In this document: piece after piece, positions 47,765 through 56,360 of the stretch
Layout of the letters: each line of letters opens with the position of its first letter
Position numbering within the stretch: the stretch's first letter is position 1
DNA from: Streptomyces davaonensis JCM 4913
GTDB taxonomy: Bacteria > Actinomycetota > Actinomycetes > Streptomycetales > Streptomycetaceae
Reading direction: 5' to 3'
NCBI RefSeq assembly: GCF_000349325.1
Contig: NC_020504.1
Coordinates: 7,730,326 to 7,794,325, forward strand
DNA: 64,000 bases
The notes under the pieces: generated by a model
The model's database searches: none
Seen by the model: the letters and a program-made list of their open reading frames with translations, nothing else
Told to the model about the DNA's origin: nothing
Program-made: the position numbers and the translations under genes

Positions 47765-48340
47765 GTGCAGCAATCCGCCGTCCCGGAACTGGCACACACG
47801 CACACCCGCCCCATCCACTGGGTCGCGACCGCCACCGCGGTGGCCGGCGTCGTGGCGCTCTCCTCGGTCCTGCAACCGCACTCCGCCACCGCGGCCCAGG
47901 CGGCCGGTCCGGAGTCGAAGACCGCTCCGGGCGCCCTCGCGCCCGACCCGAAGGGTGTCGACTTCCCGCTCGAGTGCGGCCCCGTGAAGGCGATCGTGGT
48001 GAAGAAGGCGTCGGGGGACCTCGACGGCGACGGCCGCCCCGAGACGGTGGCCGTCGTGCACTGCGACGCCCCCATGGGCACCCCGCCGGACGGCGTGTAC
48101 GTCCTCACGCGCGGGACGGACAGCGAGCGCCCTCGCGTCGTGGCGACCCTCGTCGACCCCAAGGACCGGCAGACCGTCAGCGAGTTCGCGCTACGCGACG
48201 GCGCGGTGGCGGCGACCCTGCTCGGCTACTCGTCGTCCGACGTGCCCAGTTGCTGCCCCGATGTCACCGACAGCGCGAAGTGGACGTGGGACAACGGCGC
48301 GTTCGTCCGCTCCACGCCCGCCGGGGCGCAGAGCGTCTGA
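47765..48340 (+). CDS. Secreted or membrane-anchored hypothetical protein
   Basis: 191 residues. Hydrophobic helix at about 18-42 (HWVATATAVAGVVALSSVL) ending near ATAA, a signal peptide or anchor. The extracytoplasmic part contains DLDGDGRPETVAVVHCDA, which resembles an FG-GAP/VCBS calcium-loop repeat, and four cysteines including a CC pair (VPSCCPDV). Function unknown. GTG at 47765 chosen for CAGGAG about 10 nt upstream. Convergent with the ferredoxin gene. Confidence 0.75.
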   Translation: MQQSAVPELAHTHTRPIHWVATATAVAGVVALSSVLQPHSATAAQAAGPESKTAPGALAPDPKGVDFPLECGPVKAIVVKKASGDLDGDGRPETVAVVHCDAPMGTPPDGVYVLTRGTDSERPRVVATLVDPKDRQTVSEFALRDGAVAATLLGYSSSDVPSCCPDVTDSAKWTWDNGAFVRSTPAGAQSV

Positions 48341-48361
48341 CGACCCTCCGCGCGCGGCGCG

Positions 48362-48664
48362 TCACTGCGCGTCGGGTCCGTACACCTCGACCCGGTCCGC
48401 GACCCGGCGCACATGAATGCAGTCGCCGGGACACTCCTTCGCCGAGTCCACGACATCGGTGAGCAGCGGCAGCGGTACGGGGGTCGTGGCGCCCTTGTCC
48501 TGAAGCAACTCGTCGTCCGCGCTCTTGACGTAGGCGAGCCCGTCGATGTCCAGCTCGAACACCTCGGGGGCGTACTGGACACAGATGCCGTCGCCGGTAC
48601 AGAGATCCTGATCGATCCAGACCTCCAGCGCCTCGCCGACCGCGGCCTCCTCCTGCACGCTCAT
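48362..48664 (-). CDS. Small ferredoxin (3Fe-4S or 4Fe-4S)
   Basis: 100 residues. Cluster motif DLCTGDGICVQYAPEVF near 22-35 and ECPGDCIHV near 78: Cys-x5-Cys ... Cys-Pro, with Asp/Gly in place of the second cysteine of a bacterial 4Fe-4S site, the pattern of actinobacterial 3Fe-4S-type ferredoxins that serve P450s. A ~25-residue insert (SADDELLQDKGATTPVPLPL) between the halves is longer than usual. ATG at 48664 has AGGAG only 2 nt ahead; GTG at 48658 may be the true start. Partner unknown. Confidence 0.85.
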   Translation of the reverse strand: MSVQEEAAVGEALEVWIDQDLCTGDGICVQYAPEVFELDIDGLAYVKSADDELLQDKGATTPVPLPLLTDVVDSAKECPGDCIHVRRVADRVEVYGPDAQ

Positions 48665-49091
48665 CTCTCCTGCCGTCCTCCCGTGCCGAGCGATCTTTCC
48701 TCGACCCTACCTCCGCCCATGTTCCACCCGAGGCCGACGGGGGCTCCTCCCGGCCGCGAGCAAGGCTCCACCGCGAGAACGCACAGTGTGTGACCGGAGC
48801 CTCAGCGTCATGACACCGGAGTCCGGATGCACGGGTTCCGATGCCTTCTCCTGACTGGCCAAAGCCCTCCCGTCAGCTGCAACTCCGGCCAAAAGTGACG
48901 GTGTTTGACCAGTCCGGCCAGGAACAGCCCGCTTCTGAAACGCGTTGAGTGGGTATCCACACGGCGTACGGAAGGATGCGAGGTGTGGCTGACGACACAC
49001 CTTGACAGTCTTTGTGATCTAGGGGTTTCAATCGACACCCACCCAGGTAGGGTCTGGAAGCGTCCAGCTCCCCTTGGAGGAGGTGAGGACC
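48665..49091. other. Non-coding interval between ferredoxin and arc
   Basis: 427 bp between divergent genes. I see no convincing ORF. It contains the inverted repeat and TTGACA box listed separately and a TAGGGT (49048-49053) near arc. Confidence 0.5.
48981..49007 (+). promoter_or_regulatory. Inverted repeat abutting a TTGACA box upstream of arc
   Basis: AGGTGTG (48981) and CACACCT (48996-49002) are perfect 7-bp arms 8 bp apart. The last T begins TTGACA (49002-49007), a consensus -35. A good -10 at normal spacing is not obvious (TTCAAT at 49027 needs a 19-bp spacer). Candidate controlled promoter of the proteasome cluster. Confidence 0.4.
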
Positions 49092-50858
49092 GTGGCAGCC
49101 CACGACGACGACATGAACCGCGGCATCCGCCCGGGACGAGGGTCCGAAGACCCCGCCGGACAGATCGCCTACCTTGAGCAGGAGATCGCCGTCCTGCGAC
49201 GTAAGCTCGCCGACTCTCCGCGACACACGAGGATTCTCGAAGAGCGGATCGTCGAGCTCCAGACGAACCTGGCCGGCGTGTCCGCCCAGAACGAGCGACT
49301 CGCCAACACGCTCCGTGAGGCCCGCGACCAGATCGTGGCCCTCAAGGAAGAGGTCGACCGGCTCGCACAGCCACCGGCCGGCTTCGGTGTCTTCCTTCAG
49401 GCGAACGAGGACGGCACCGCCGACATCTTCACCGGAGGACGCAAACTCCGGGTGAATGTCAGCCCAAGCGTCGAACTCGACGACCTGCGCCGCGGCCAGG
49501 AAGTCATGCTCAACGAAGCGCTCAACGTGGTCGAGGCCATGGAGTTCGAGCGCGCCGGGGACATCGTCACCCTCAAGGAGATCCTCGAGGACGGCGAGCG
49601 CGCCCTGGTGCTCGGGCACACCGACGAGGAGCGGGTGGTGCGGCTCGCCGAGCCGCTGCTGGACGTGACCATCCGCCCCGGCGACGCCCTCCTGCTCGAA
49701 CCCCGCTCCGGCTACGTCTACGAGATCGTGCCCAAGAGCGAGGTCGAGGAACTCGTCCTCGAAGAGGTCCCGGACATCGGCTACGAGCAGATCGGCGGCC
49801 TGGGCAACCAGATCGAGATGATCCGCGACGCAGTCGAGCTCCCCTACCTCTACCCGGACCTGTTCAAGGAGCACGAACTCCGCCCGCCCAAGGGCGTCCT
49901 GCTCTACGGACCGCCCGGATGCGGCAAGACGCTCATCGCCAAGGCCGTCGCCAACTCGCTGGCCAAGAAGGTCGCCGAGGTCACCGGCGTGGCCGCCGGC
50001 AAGAGCTTCTTCCTCAACATCAAGGGCCCCGAGCTCCTCAACAAGTACGTCGGCGAGACCGAGCGGCAGATCCGCCTGGTCTTCCAGCGTGCGCGTGAGA
50101 AGGCATCCGAGGGCACCCCCGTCATCGTCTTCTTCGACGAGATGGAGTCCCTCTTCCGCACCCGTGGCTCCGGTGTCAGCTCGGACGTGGAGAACACCAT
50201 CGTCCCCCAGCTGCTCGCCGAGATCGACGGCGTCGAGGGCCTCCAGAACGTGGTCGTGATCGGTGCCTCCAACCGCGAGGACATGATCGACCCAGCCATC
50301 CTGCGCCCCGGCCGCCTGGACGTGAAGATCAAGATCGAACGTCCCGACGCCGAGGCCGCCAAGGACATCTTCGGCAAGTACCTCACCGAACGCCTCCCGC
50401 TGCACCCCGAGGACGTCGGCGAGCACGGCGGCGACAAGGGCTCCACGGTCCAGGGCATGATCCAGACCGCCGTGGAGCAGATGTACGCCGAATCCGAGGA
50501 GAACCGCTTCCTGGAAGTCACCTACGCCAACGGAGACAAGGAAGTCCTCTACTTCAAGGACTTCAACTCCGGCGCCATGATCGAGAACATCGTCGGGCGC
50601 GCCAAGAAAATGGCGATCAAGGACTTCCTGGAGCACAACCAGAAGGGCCTGCGCGTCTCCCACCTCCTCCAGGCTTGCGTGGACGAGTTCAAGGAGAACG
50701 AGGACCTGCCGAACACCACCAACCCGGACGACTGGGCCCGGATCTCCGGAAAGAAGGGCGAGCGGATCGTCTACATCCGCACCCTGATCACCGGAAAGCA
50801 GGGCGCCGACACCGGACGCTCCATCGACACGGTGGCGAACACCGGTCAGTACCTGTAA
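49092..50858 (+). CDS. arc: Proteasomal ATPase ARC (Mpa orthologue)
   Basis: 588 residues. Hexameric unfoldase that feeds pupylated proteins to the 20S core. N-terminal coiled coil (about 22-90, binds Pup), OB domains (about 95-235), AAA module with Walker A GPPGCGKT near 276, Walker [11 protein letters not shown] near 350 and sensor/arginine-finger region [17 protein letters not shown] near 395. Ends in Gln-Tyr-Leu, the penultimate-tyrosine tail that docks into and opens the proteasome. GTG at 49092 with GGAGGAGG ahead. A strong terminator follows. Confidence 0.97.
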   Translation: MAAHDDDMNRGIRPGRGSEDPAGQIAYLEQEIAVLRRKLADSPRHTRILEERIVELQTNLAGVSAQNERLANTLREARDQIVALKEEVDRLAQPPAGFGVFLQANEDGTADIFTGGRKLRVNVSPSVELDDLRRGQEVMLNEALNVVEAMEFERAGDIVTLKEILEDGERALVLGHTDEERVVRLAEPLLDVTIRPGDALLLEPRSGYVYEIVPKSEVEELVLEEVPDIGYEQIGGLGNQIEMIRDAVELPYLYPDLFKEHELRPPKGVLLYGPPGCGKTLIAKAVANSLAKKVAEVTGVAAGKSFFLNIKGPELLNKYVGETERQIRLVFQRAREKASEGTPVIVFFDEMESLFRTRGSGVSSDVENTIVPQLLAEIDGVEGLQNVVVIGASNREDMIDPAILRPGRLDVKIKIERPDAEAAKDIFGKYLTERLPLHPEDVGEHGGDKGSTVQGMIQTAVEQMYAESEENRFLEVTYANGDKEVLYFKDFNSGAMIENIVGRAKKMAIKDFLEHNQKGLRVSHLLQACVDEFKENEDLPNTTNPDDWARISGKKGERIVYIRTLITGKQGADTGRSIDTVANTGQYL

Positions 50859-50867
50859 AAGCCAGGG

Positions 50868-50909
50868 CGGCTGCGGGTGCCCTCAGCGGGTACCCGCAGC
50901 CGACTGTTT
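50868..50909 (+). terminator. Intrinsic terminator after arc
   Basis: A 15-bp stem with one G-T pair (50868-50882 with 50888-50902) and ACTGTTTTT tail. Confidence 0.9.
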
Positions 50910-51092
50910 TTGCGGCGACAACCGGAGCAATGCAATGACGCAAATGATCTCCCCACCAGCGCAAAGGCGTTCTAGGCTCTTCCGTACCGCCGAGTCGCGC
51001 AGTGCGGGGACGGGCACCGCACACGCACCGGAGCGCCAGCGGTACTTGAGCGCCGCCCCCGACCGAGGGCGCCGCCGGGCAAGGAGGGCCGC

Positions 51093-52604
51093 ATGACCGT
51101 ACGGCGAGTAATGGGCATCGAGACGGAGTACGGGATCTCCGTCCCCGGTCACCCCAACGCCAATGCCATGCTCACCTCATCCCAGATCGTCAACGCCTAC
51201 GCGGCGGCGATGCACCGGGCCCGGCGGGCCCGCTGGGACTTCGAGGAGGAGAACCCGCTGCGGGACGCGCGAGGCTTCGACCTCGCCCGCGAGGCCGCCG
51301 ACTCCAGCCAGCTCACCGACGAGGACATCGGCCTCGCCAACGTCATCCTCACCAACGGCGCGCGGCTCTACGTCGACCACGCCCACCCCGAGTACAGCGC
51401 ACCCGAGGTCACCAACCCGCGCGACGCCGTCCTGTGGGACAAGGCCGGCGAACGGATCATGGCCGAGGCGGCGGAACGCGCCGCCCAGCTCCCCGGCGCC
51501 CAGCCGATCCACCTCTACAAGAACAACACCGACAACAAGGGCGCCTCCTACGGCACGCACGAGAACTACCTGATGAAGCGGGAGACCCCCTTCTCGGACA
51601 TCGTGCGCCACCTCACGCCCTTCTTCGTCTCCCGCCAGGTCTTCGCCGGAGCGGGCCGCGTCGGCATCGGCCAGGACGGCCACGAGCACGGCTTCCAGCT
51701 CAGCCAGCGGGCGGACTACTTCGAGGTCGAGGTCGGCCTGGAGACCACCCTCAAGCGCCCCATCATCAACACCCGTGACGAGCCGCACGCCGACGCGGAG
51801 AAGTACCGCCGACTGCACGTGATCATCGGCGACGCGAACCTCTCCGAGATCTCGACCTACCTCAAGCTCGGCACGACAGCCCTCGTCCTCTCCATGATCG
51901 AGGACGGCTTCATCGCCGTCGACCTGGCCGTCGACCAACCCGTCCGCACCCTCCACCAGGTCTCCCACGACCCGACCCTCAAGCGCCTGGTCACGCTCCG
52001 CAGCGGCCGGACACTCACCGCGGTCCAGCTCCAGATGGAGTACTTCGAGCTCTCCCGCAAGTACGTCGAGGAGCGCTTCGGAGTCGACGCCGACGAACAG
52101 ACCAAAGACGTCCTGACCAGGTGGGAAGACACCCTCAACCGCCTGGAGAACGACCCCATGAGCCTGGCCGGCGAACTGGACTGGGTCGCCAAGCGTGAGC
52201 TGATGGAGGGCTACCGGCGCCGCGACGGCCTCGACTGGGACGCCGCCCGACTCCACCTGGTGGACCTCCAGTACGCCGACGTACGCGCCGAGAAGGGCCT
52301 GTACAACCGTCTCGTGGCCCGCGGACGGATGAAGCGGCTCCTGGAGGAGTCCGACGTCGACCGGGCCCGTACGAAGCCGCCGGAGGACACGCGCGCGTAC
52401 TTCCGCGGCCGCTGCCTGGAGCAGTACGCCGACGATGTCGCGGCCGCCTCCTGGGACTCGGTGATCTTCGATCTGCCGGGCCGGGACTCCCTCCAGCGCG
52501 TTCCAACCCTCGAACCGCTTCGCGGAACGCGAAATCATGTCAAGGAGCTCCTGGACCGCTGCCGAACCGCGGAAGACCTGGTCAGGGTCCTGTCCGGCGG
52601 CTGA
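51093..52604 (+). CDS. dop: Pup deamidase/depupylase Dop
   Basis: 503 residues, carboxylate-amine-ligase fold shared with PafA. ATP-site motif [13 protein letters not shown] at 7-19, [20 protein letters not shown] near 150 and the [22 protein letters not shown] block near 222. It has the extra Dop loop (about residues 40-85, rich in acidic residues and including [16 protein letters not shown]) that PafA lacks, which identifies it as Dop rather than a second ligase. Because Pup here ends in Glu, its main job would be depupylation. RBS AAGGAGG 5 nt before ATG. Followed at 190 bp by pup. Confidence 0.95.
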   Translation: MTVRRVMGIETEYGISVPGHPNANAMLTSSQIVNAYAAAMHRARRARWDFEEENPLRDARGFDLAREAADSSQLTDEDIGLANVILTNGARLYVDHAHPEYSAPEVTNPRDAVLWDKAGERIMAEAAERAAQLPGAQPIHLYKNNTDNKGASYGTHENYLMKRETPFSDIVRHLTPFFVSRQVFAGAGRVGIGQDGHEHGFQLSQRADYFEVEVGLETTLKRPIINTRDEPHADAEKYRRLHVIIGDANLSEISTYLKLGTTALVLSMIEDGFIAVDLAVDQPVRTLHQVSHDPTLKRLVTLRSGRTLTAVQLQMEYFELSRKYVEERFGVDADEQTKDVLTRWEDTLNRLENDPMSLAGELDWVAKRELMEGYRRRDGLDWDAARLHLVDLQYADVRAEKGLYNRLVARGRMKRLLEESDVDRARTKPPEDTRAYFRGRCLEQYADDVAAASWDSVIFDLPGRDSLQRVPTLEPLRGTRNHVKELLDRCRTAEDLVRVLSGG

Positions 52605-52793
52605 GCGCGGGCTCGGGGGCATGAGCCCCGGCAGGGTGGAAAATCCCCCGTCCGGGAATCATCGAGGTGGCCCCCGCACGTTGAGGAAAGTGCGGGGCCG
52701 ATGTCAGACCCGGCTTGTAGGGTCTGATCATCACCGATCGGCAGGAATGTCGACCTGGCGACCATGTCGGGCGAACTGAGCGGGGTGAGGGTT

Positions 52794-53012
52794 ATGGCAA
52801 CCAAGGACACCGGCGGTGGACAGCAGAAGGCCACACGCTCCACCGAGGAGGTCGAGGAGCAGACGGCAGAGGCCCAGGCTTCCGAGGACCTCAAGGAGCG
52901 CCACGAGAAGCTGAGCGATGACGTGGACTCGGTTCTGGATGAAATTGACGATGTCCTCGAGGAGAACGCAGAGGACTTCGTTCGAAGTTTCGTTCAGAAA
53001 GGCGGCGAGTAG
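52794..53012 (+). CDS. pup: Prokaryotic ubiquitin-like protein Pup
   Basis: 72 residues, intrinsically disordered modifier. Gln/Lys/Glu-rich N-half and the helical ARC-binding segment KLSDDVDSVLDEIDDVLEEN, ending FVRSFVQKGGE. The C-terminal residue is encoded Glu (GAG before TAG), so it can be ligated to lysines by PafA without deamidation. ATG at 52794 follows GGGGTGAGGG. Next genes are the endonuclease VII-like protein and prcB/prcA. Confidence 0.97.
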   Translation: MATKDTGGGQQKATRSTEEVEEQTAEAQASEDLKERHEKLSDDVDSVLDEIDDVLEENAEDFVRSFVQKGGE

Positions 53013-53063
53013 CCTTCGAATCAAAGGCTTCGGGGGTTTTCGACCTTGGTAATCGGAGACGGT

Positions 53064-53591
53064 GTGAAGCGCTGCTCGCGGTGCGAGGAAGTGAGGCCGC
53101 GAGCAGCTTTCGCCAAGAACAAGTCCGCCCGTGATGGCTTGCTGGCGAAGGGTAAGAACGTCCGGCCGAAGGTGGAGACGCCTGAAGGGCACAAGTTCTG
53201 TCGTAGCTGTGGGGAGATCAAGCCGCACAGGGAATGGCATCGCAACGCGACAGCATCGGATGGCCTCGCCACGTGCTGCAAGGCATGCAAAGCCGCACGG
53301 GGCAGGCAGGGGCACCTCAAGCGCCAGTACGGCCTCACCGTAGCCGAACGCGACGCGATGATTGCCTCCCAGATGGGGCTCTGTGTGATCTGTCTGAAGG
53401 CTCCGGCCGTACATGTGGATCACTGCCACAAGACGGGTAGGGTCCGTGGCGTACTGTGCTTCAACTGCAATTCGGCCATCGGCAAGTTGGGAGACGACCC
53501 TGACGCCGCCCGCCGGGCCGCCGCTTACTTGGAAGGAATCGCGTGGAAGCCAACACTCGTAGCACCGGGCGTCTACCAGCTGCCTTCCTGA
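53064..53591 (+). CDS. Endonuclease VII-like HNH nuclease
   Basis: 175 residues. The C-terminal domain (about 108-165) matches recombination endonuclease VII: zinc cysteines CVIC and CFNC with the HNH core [21 protein letters not shown]. The N-half holds two zinc-finger-like repeats ([23 protein letters not shown] and [23 protein letters not shown] ... CCKAC); the first has lost its distal Cys pair. Base composition by eye is less G+C-rich than its neighbours. It sits between pup and prcB and its last 49 nt overlap the prcB start in another frame. GTG at 53064 has GGAG 5 nt ahead. Role unknown. Confidence 0.85.
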   Translation: MKRCSRCEEVRPRAAFAKNKSARDGLLAKGKNVRPKVETPEGHKFCRSCGEIKPHREWHRNATASDGLATCCKACKAARGRQGHLKRQYGLTVAERDAMIASQMGLCVICLKAPAVHVDHCHKTGRVRGVLCFNCNSAIGKLGDDPDAARRAAAYLEGIAWKPTLVAPGVYQLPS

Positions 53592-54388
53592 CGCCTGGGT
53601 CGTCCTCGTTCATGGACTTTCTGTCCGAGCATCAGCCCGAGCTGCTGCCCGGGAAGCGTCAACTGCCGCCCACGCAGGGCGTGATCGAGGCCCCGCATGG
53701 GACCACGATCGTCGCTGTGACGTTTCCCGGAGGTGTCGTGCTGGCCGGTGACCGGCGAGCCACCATGGGGAATGTCATTGCGCAGCGTGACATCGAGAAG
53801 GTGTTCCCTGCGGATGAGTACTCGGCCGTCGGTATCGCCGGTACCGCCGGGCTCGCCGTAGAGATGGTGAAGCTCTTTCAGCTGGAGCTGGAGCACTTCG
53901 AGAAGGTCGAGGGTGCTCAGCTGTCGCTGGAGGGCAAGGCGAATCGGCTGTCGACCATGATCCGGTCGAATCTGGGCATGGCGATGCAGGGTCTTGCCGT
54001 GGTGCCGCTGTTCGCGGGGTACGACGTCGACCGCGACAAGGGGCGCATCTTCTCCTACGACGTCACCGGCGGCCGTTCCGAGGAGCAGGGCTACGCCGCC
54101 ACCGGCTCGGGCTCGATCTTCGCGCGCGGTGCCATGAAGAAGCTGTTCCGTAACGACCTGAACGAGGACGAGGCCACCACCCTCGTGGTGCAGGCCCTGT
54201 ACGACGCGGCAGACGACGACTCGGCGACCGGCGGTCCCGATGTCGCCCGCCGGATCTACCCGATCGTCACCGTGATCACCGACGACGGCTTCCGCCGGCT
54301 GACCGACGAGGAGTCTTCCGAGATCGCCCGCTCGATCCTGGAGCGGCGTCTGGAGCAGCCGGACGGGCCGAGGGCCGCGCTGCTGTAG
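53543..54388 (+). CDS. prcB: Proteasome subunit beta, precursor
   Basis: 281 residues, catalytic subunit of the 20S core. A propeptide of 53 residues (ends EAPHG) is removed to expose Thr54 of [11 protein letters not shown] as nucleophile; supporting residues are in GDRRAT near 69 (Asp) and the Lys near 86 (KVFPAD). GTG at 53543 has AAGGA 5 nt ahead, inside the preceding nuclease gene. Followed 61 nt later by prcA. Confidence 0.96.
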   Translation: MEANTRSTGRLPAAFLTPGSSSFMDFLSEHQPELLPGKRQLPPTQGVIEAPHGTTIVAVTFPGGVVLAGDRRATMGNVIAQRDIEKVFPADEYSAVGIAGTAGLAVEMVKLFQLELEHFEKVEGAQLSLEGKANRLSTMIRSNLGMAMQGLAVVPLFAGYDVDRDKGRIFSYDVTGGRSEEQGYAATGSGSIFARGAMKKLFRNDLNEDEATTLVVQALYDAADDDSATGGPDVARRIYPIVTVITDDGFRRLTDEESSEIARSILERRLEQPDGPRAALL

Positions 54389-54449
54389 CGGCCGGCGCGG
54401 TTCTTGCTAGGTGATCGCAGTGACTTCCACAGAAAGGGACGGATAACCG

Positions 54450-55205
54450 GTGTCGACGCCGTTCTATGTCTCCCCCCAGCAGGCCATGGCCGACCGGGCG
54501 GAGTACGCCCGCAAGGGCATCGCCCGTGGTCGCAGCCTGGTCGTGCTCCAGTACGCCGACGGCATCGTCTTCGTCGGCGAGAACCCGTCCCGCGCGCTGC
54601 ACAAGTTCAGTGAGATCTACGACCGGATCGGCTTCGCGGCCGCCGGCAAGTACAACGAGTACGAGAATCTGCGGATCGGCGGTGTCCGGTATGCCGATCT
54701 TCGTGGGTACACCTACGACCGTGACGATGTGACCGCCCGCGGTCTGGCCAATGTCTATGCCCAGACGCTGGGCACGATCTTCTCTTCCGCGGCCGAGAAG
54801 CCGTACGAGGTGGAGCTGGTCGTCGCCGAGGTCGGGGAGACGCCGGAGGGTGATCAGATCTACCGGCTGCCGCACGACGGTTCGATCGTGGACGAGCACG
54901 GCTCGGTGGCGGTCGGCGGCAATGCCGAGTTGATCAGCAACTATCTGGATCAGCGTCACCAGGACGGCATGACGCTGGCCGAGGCGTTGAAGCTGGCCGT
55001 GCAGGCGCTGTCCCGTGAGTCCAACGGCAGTCAGCGGGAGATCCCGGCCGAGCGCCTGGAGGTCGCGGTGCTGGACCGGACGCGTCCGCAGCAGCGCAAG
55101 TTCAAGCGGATCGTCGGCCGTCAGCTGGGCCGGCTGCTGGAGGCCGACGGCGCTGCCACGGAGGCCGAGAGCGCCGAGGACGCCGAAGGCACCGACGAGG
55201 AGTAG
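54450..55205 (+). CDS. prcA: Proteasome subunit alpha
   Basis: 251 residues, outer-ring gating subunit. N-terminal gate sequence [26 protein letters not shown], then the alpha/beta sandwich core ([40 protein letters not shown]). The acidic tail from about 232 is poorly conserved. GTG start at 54450 after AAAGGGACGG. Partner of PrcB; closes the pup-nuclease-prcB-prcA run, ended by a 14-bp hairpin. Confidence 0.96.
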   Translation: MSTPFYVSPQQAMADRAEYARKGIARGRSLVVLQYADGIVFVGENPSRALHKFSEIYDRIGFAAAGKYNEYENLRIGGVRYADLRGYTYDRDDVTARGLANVYAQTLGTIFSSAAEKPYEVELVVAEVGETPEGDQIYRLPHDGSIVDEHGSVAVGGNAELISNYLDQRHQDGMTLAEALKLAVQALSRESNGSQREIPAERLEVAVLDRTRPQQRKFKRIVGRQLGRLLEADGAATEAESAEDAEGTDEE

Positions 55206-55225
55206 TCCCGCACCACCCCACCCTG

Positions 55226-55259
55226 CTGTGCCCCGGCCGACCTCGCGGCCGGGGCACAG
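55226..55259. terminator. Bidirectional hairpin after prcA
   Basis: CTGTGCCCCGGCCG (55226-55239) pairs perfectly with 55246-55259; 6-nt loop. Shared with the convergent LacI-family gene. Confidence 0.75.
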
Positions 55260-55264
55260 GGCGT

Positions 55265-56281
55265 TCAGGAGGCGCTTGGGGGCGCTGTGGAGCCCCGTAC
55301 GACCAGTTCGACGGGAATGTCCCCCGCGTCGGGCGTACGGCCCTCCAGGACGGCCAGCAGGGCCCGCATGCCGCGCTCCCCGAACAGCTCCGCGTCCAGG
55401 CGTACGGTCGTCAGCTCCGGGTCGATGGCGGTGGCGAGGGCGAGGTCGTCCAAGCCGGTGACGGAGAGGTCCTCGGGGACGGCCAGGCCCAGGCGGCGGG
55501 CGGCTTTGTAGGCGCCGGCCGCGAGTTTGTCGTCGTCGCAGATGAGGGCCGTGGGGCGGGGTCCTGGTGTAGCGAGGGCGGCTTCGGCGGCGCGCTGGGC
55601 GCCTTCGATGGAGATCGGGGCGCGTGCCGTGGCCAGTGTGGTGCCGGGGACGGCGGCCAGGCGTGTGTGCAGCTCGCGGGCGCGTACCTCGAAGGTCCAG
55701 GAGGCCACGTCGGCCGCCAGGTGCAGGAAGCGGCGGTGGCCGAGGCTCAGCAGGTGCTCGGCGATCTGGCGTACACCGTCGGCGATGTCCAGGTTGACGG
55801 TGGCGGCGCCCAGGCTGCCGGTCGGGTCGCTGTCGAGCATCACCAGGGGCAGTTGGTCGCCGCGGATGGCGGTGAGGGCGTCGGCGGCCATGGAGGAGGC
55901 GATCACGCCGTCGAGGGCGGCCTGGGCGGAGGCGAAGGGGTCCCGCGCGGGGCCGATGCCTTCGGGGGAGGGGTACAGGACGACGCCGAAGCCGTGGGCG
56001 GCGGCCACGCGGGCGGCGCCGGTGTAGACGCCGGCGAAGAACTCCGTGGTGAGCGCGGGGACGACGAGGAGGACGGTGCGGGTGCGGCCGAGCCGTAGGT
56101 TGCGGGCGGCGAGGTTGGGCCGGTAGCCGAGTTCGCGGGCGGCCTGCCGGACTCGTTCGGCGGTGGCCTCGGAGACGCGGCCGCGCCATTTGTCGCCGAG
56201 CACCAGGGAGACCGCGGCCTGGGAGACGCCTGCGGCCTGTGCGACGTCCCGGCTGGTGGGGCGGGTGCTGCCTCGGGCCAC
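55265..56281 (-). CDS. LacI-family transcriptional regulator
   Basis: 338 residues. N-terminal helix-turn-helix and hinge (SRDVAQAAGVSQAAVSLVLGDKWRGRVSEATAERV, 9-43; RPNLAARNLRLGRT) and a periplasmic-binding-protein-like effector domain (60-335). The ligand is unknown. Divergent from an MFS transporter with a TACGTAT inverted repeat between them, so it probably controls the transporter and itself. GTG start at 56281. Confidence 0.92.
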   Translation of the reverse strand: MARGSTRPTSRDVAQAAGVSQAAVSLVLGDKWRGRVSEATAERVRQAARELGYRPNLAARNLRLGRTRTVLLVVPALTTEFFAGVYTGAARVAAAHGFGVVLYPSPEGIGPARDPFASAQAALDGVIASSMAADALTAIRGDQLPLVMLDSDPTGSLGAATVNLDIADGVRQIAEHLLSLGHRRFLHLAADVASWTFEVRARELHTRLAAVPGTTLATARAPISIEGAQRAAEAALATPGPRPTALICDDDKLAAGAYKAARRLGLAVPEDLSVTGLDDLALATAIDPELTTVRLDAELFGERGMRALLAVLEGRTPDAGDIPVELVVRGSTAPPSAS

Positions 56282-56326
56282 CGTGGTGCCTGCGCTTTCG
56301 TCTGGACGTCCGAACAGCGCACATGG

Positions 56327-56353
56327 TACGTATGACGGAGGGAGTTATACGTA
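56327..56353. promoter_or_regulatory. Candidate operator between the LacI-type regulator and the MFS gene
   Basis: TACGTAT (56327) and ATACGTA (56347-56353) are perfect arms, with an inner AC/GT match. The TACGTA cores are 21 bp apart, two helical turns. The right arm overlaps TTATAC, a possible -10 for the MFS gene. Confidence 0.6.
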
Positions 56354-56360
56354 AAACCTC

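Noticed and set aside
51093..52604. A second PafA ligase
   Set aside because: The protein carries the acidic Dop loop absent from PafA and is followed by pup, so it is Dop.
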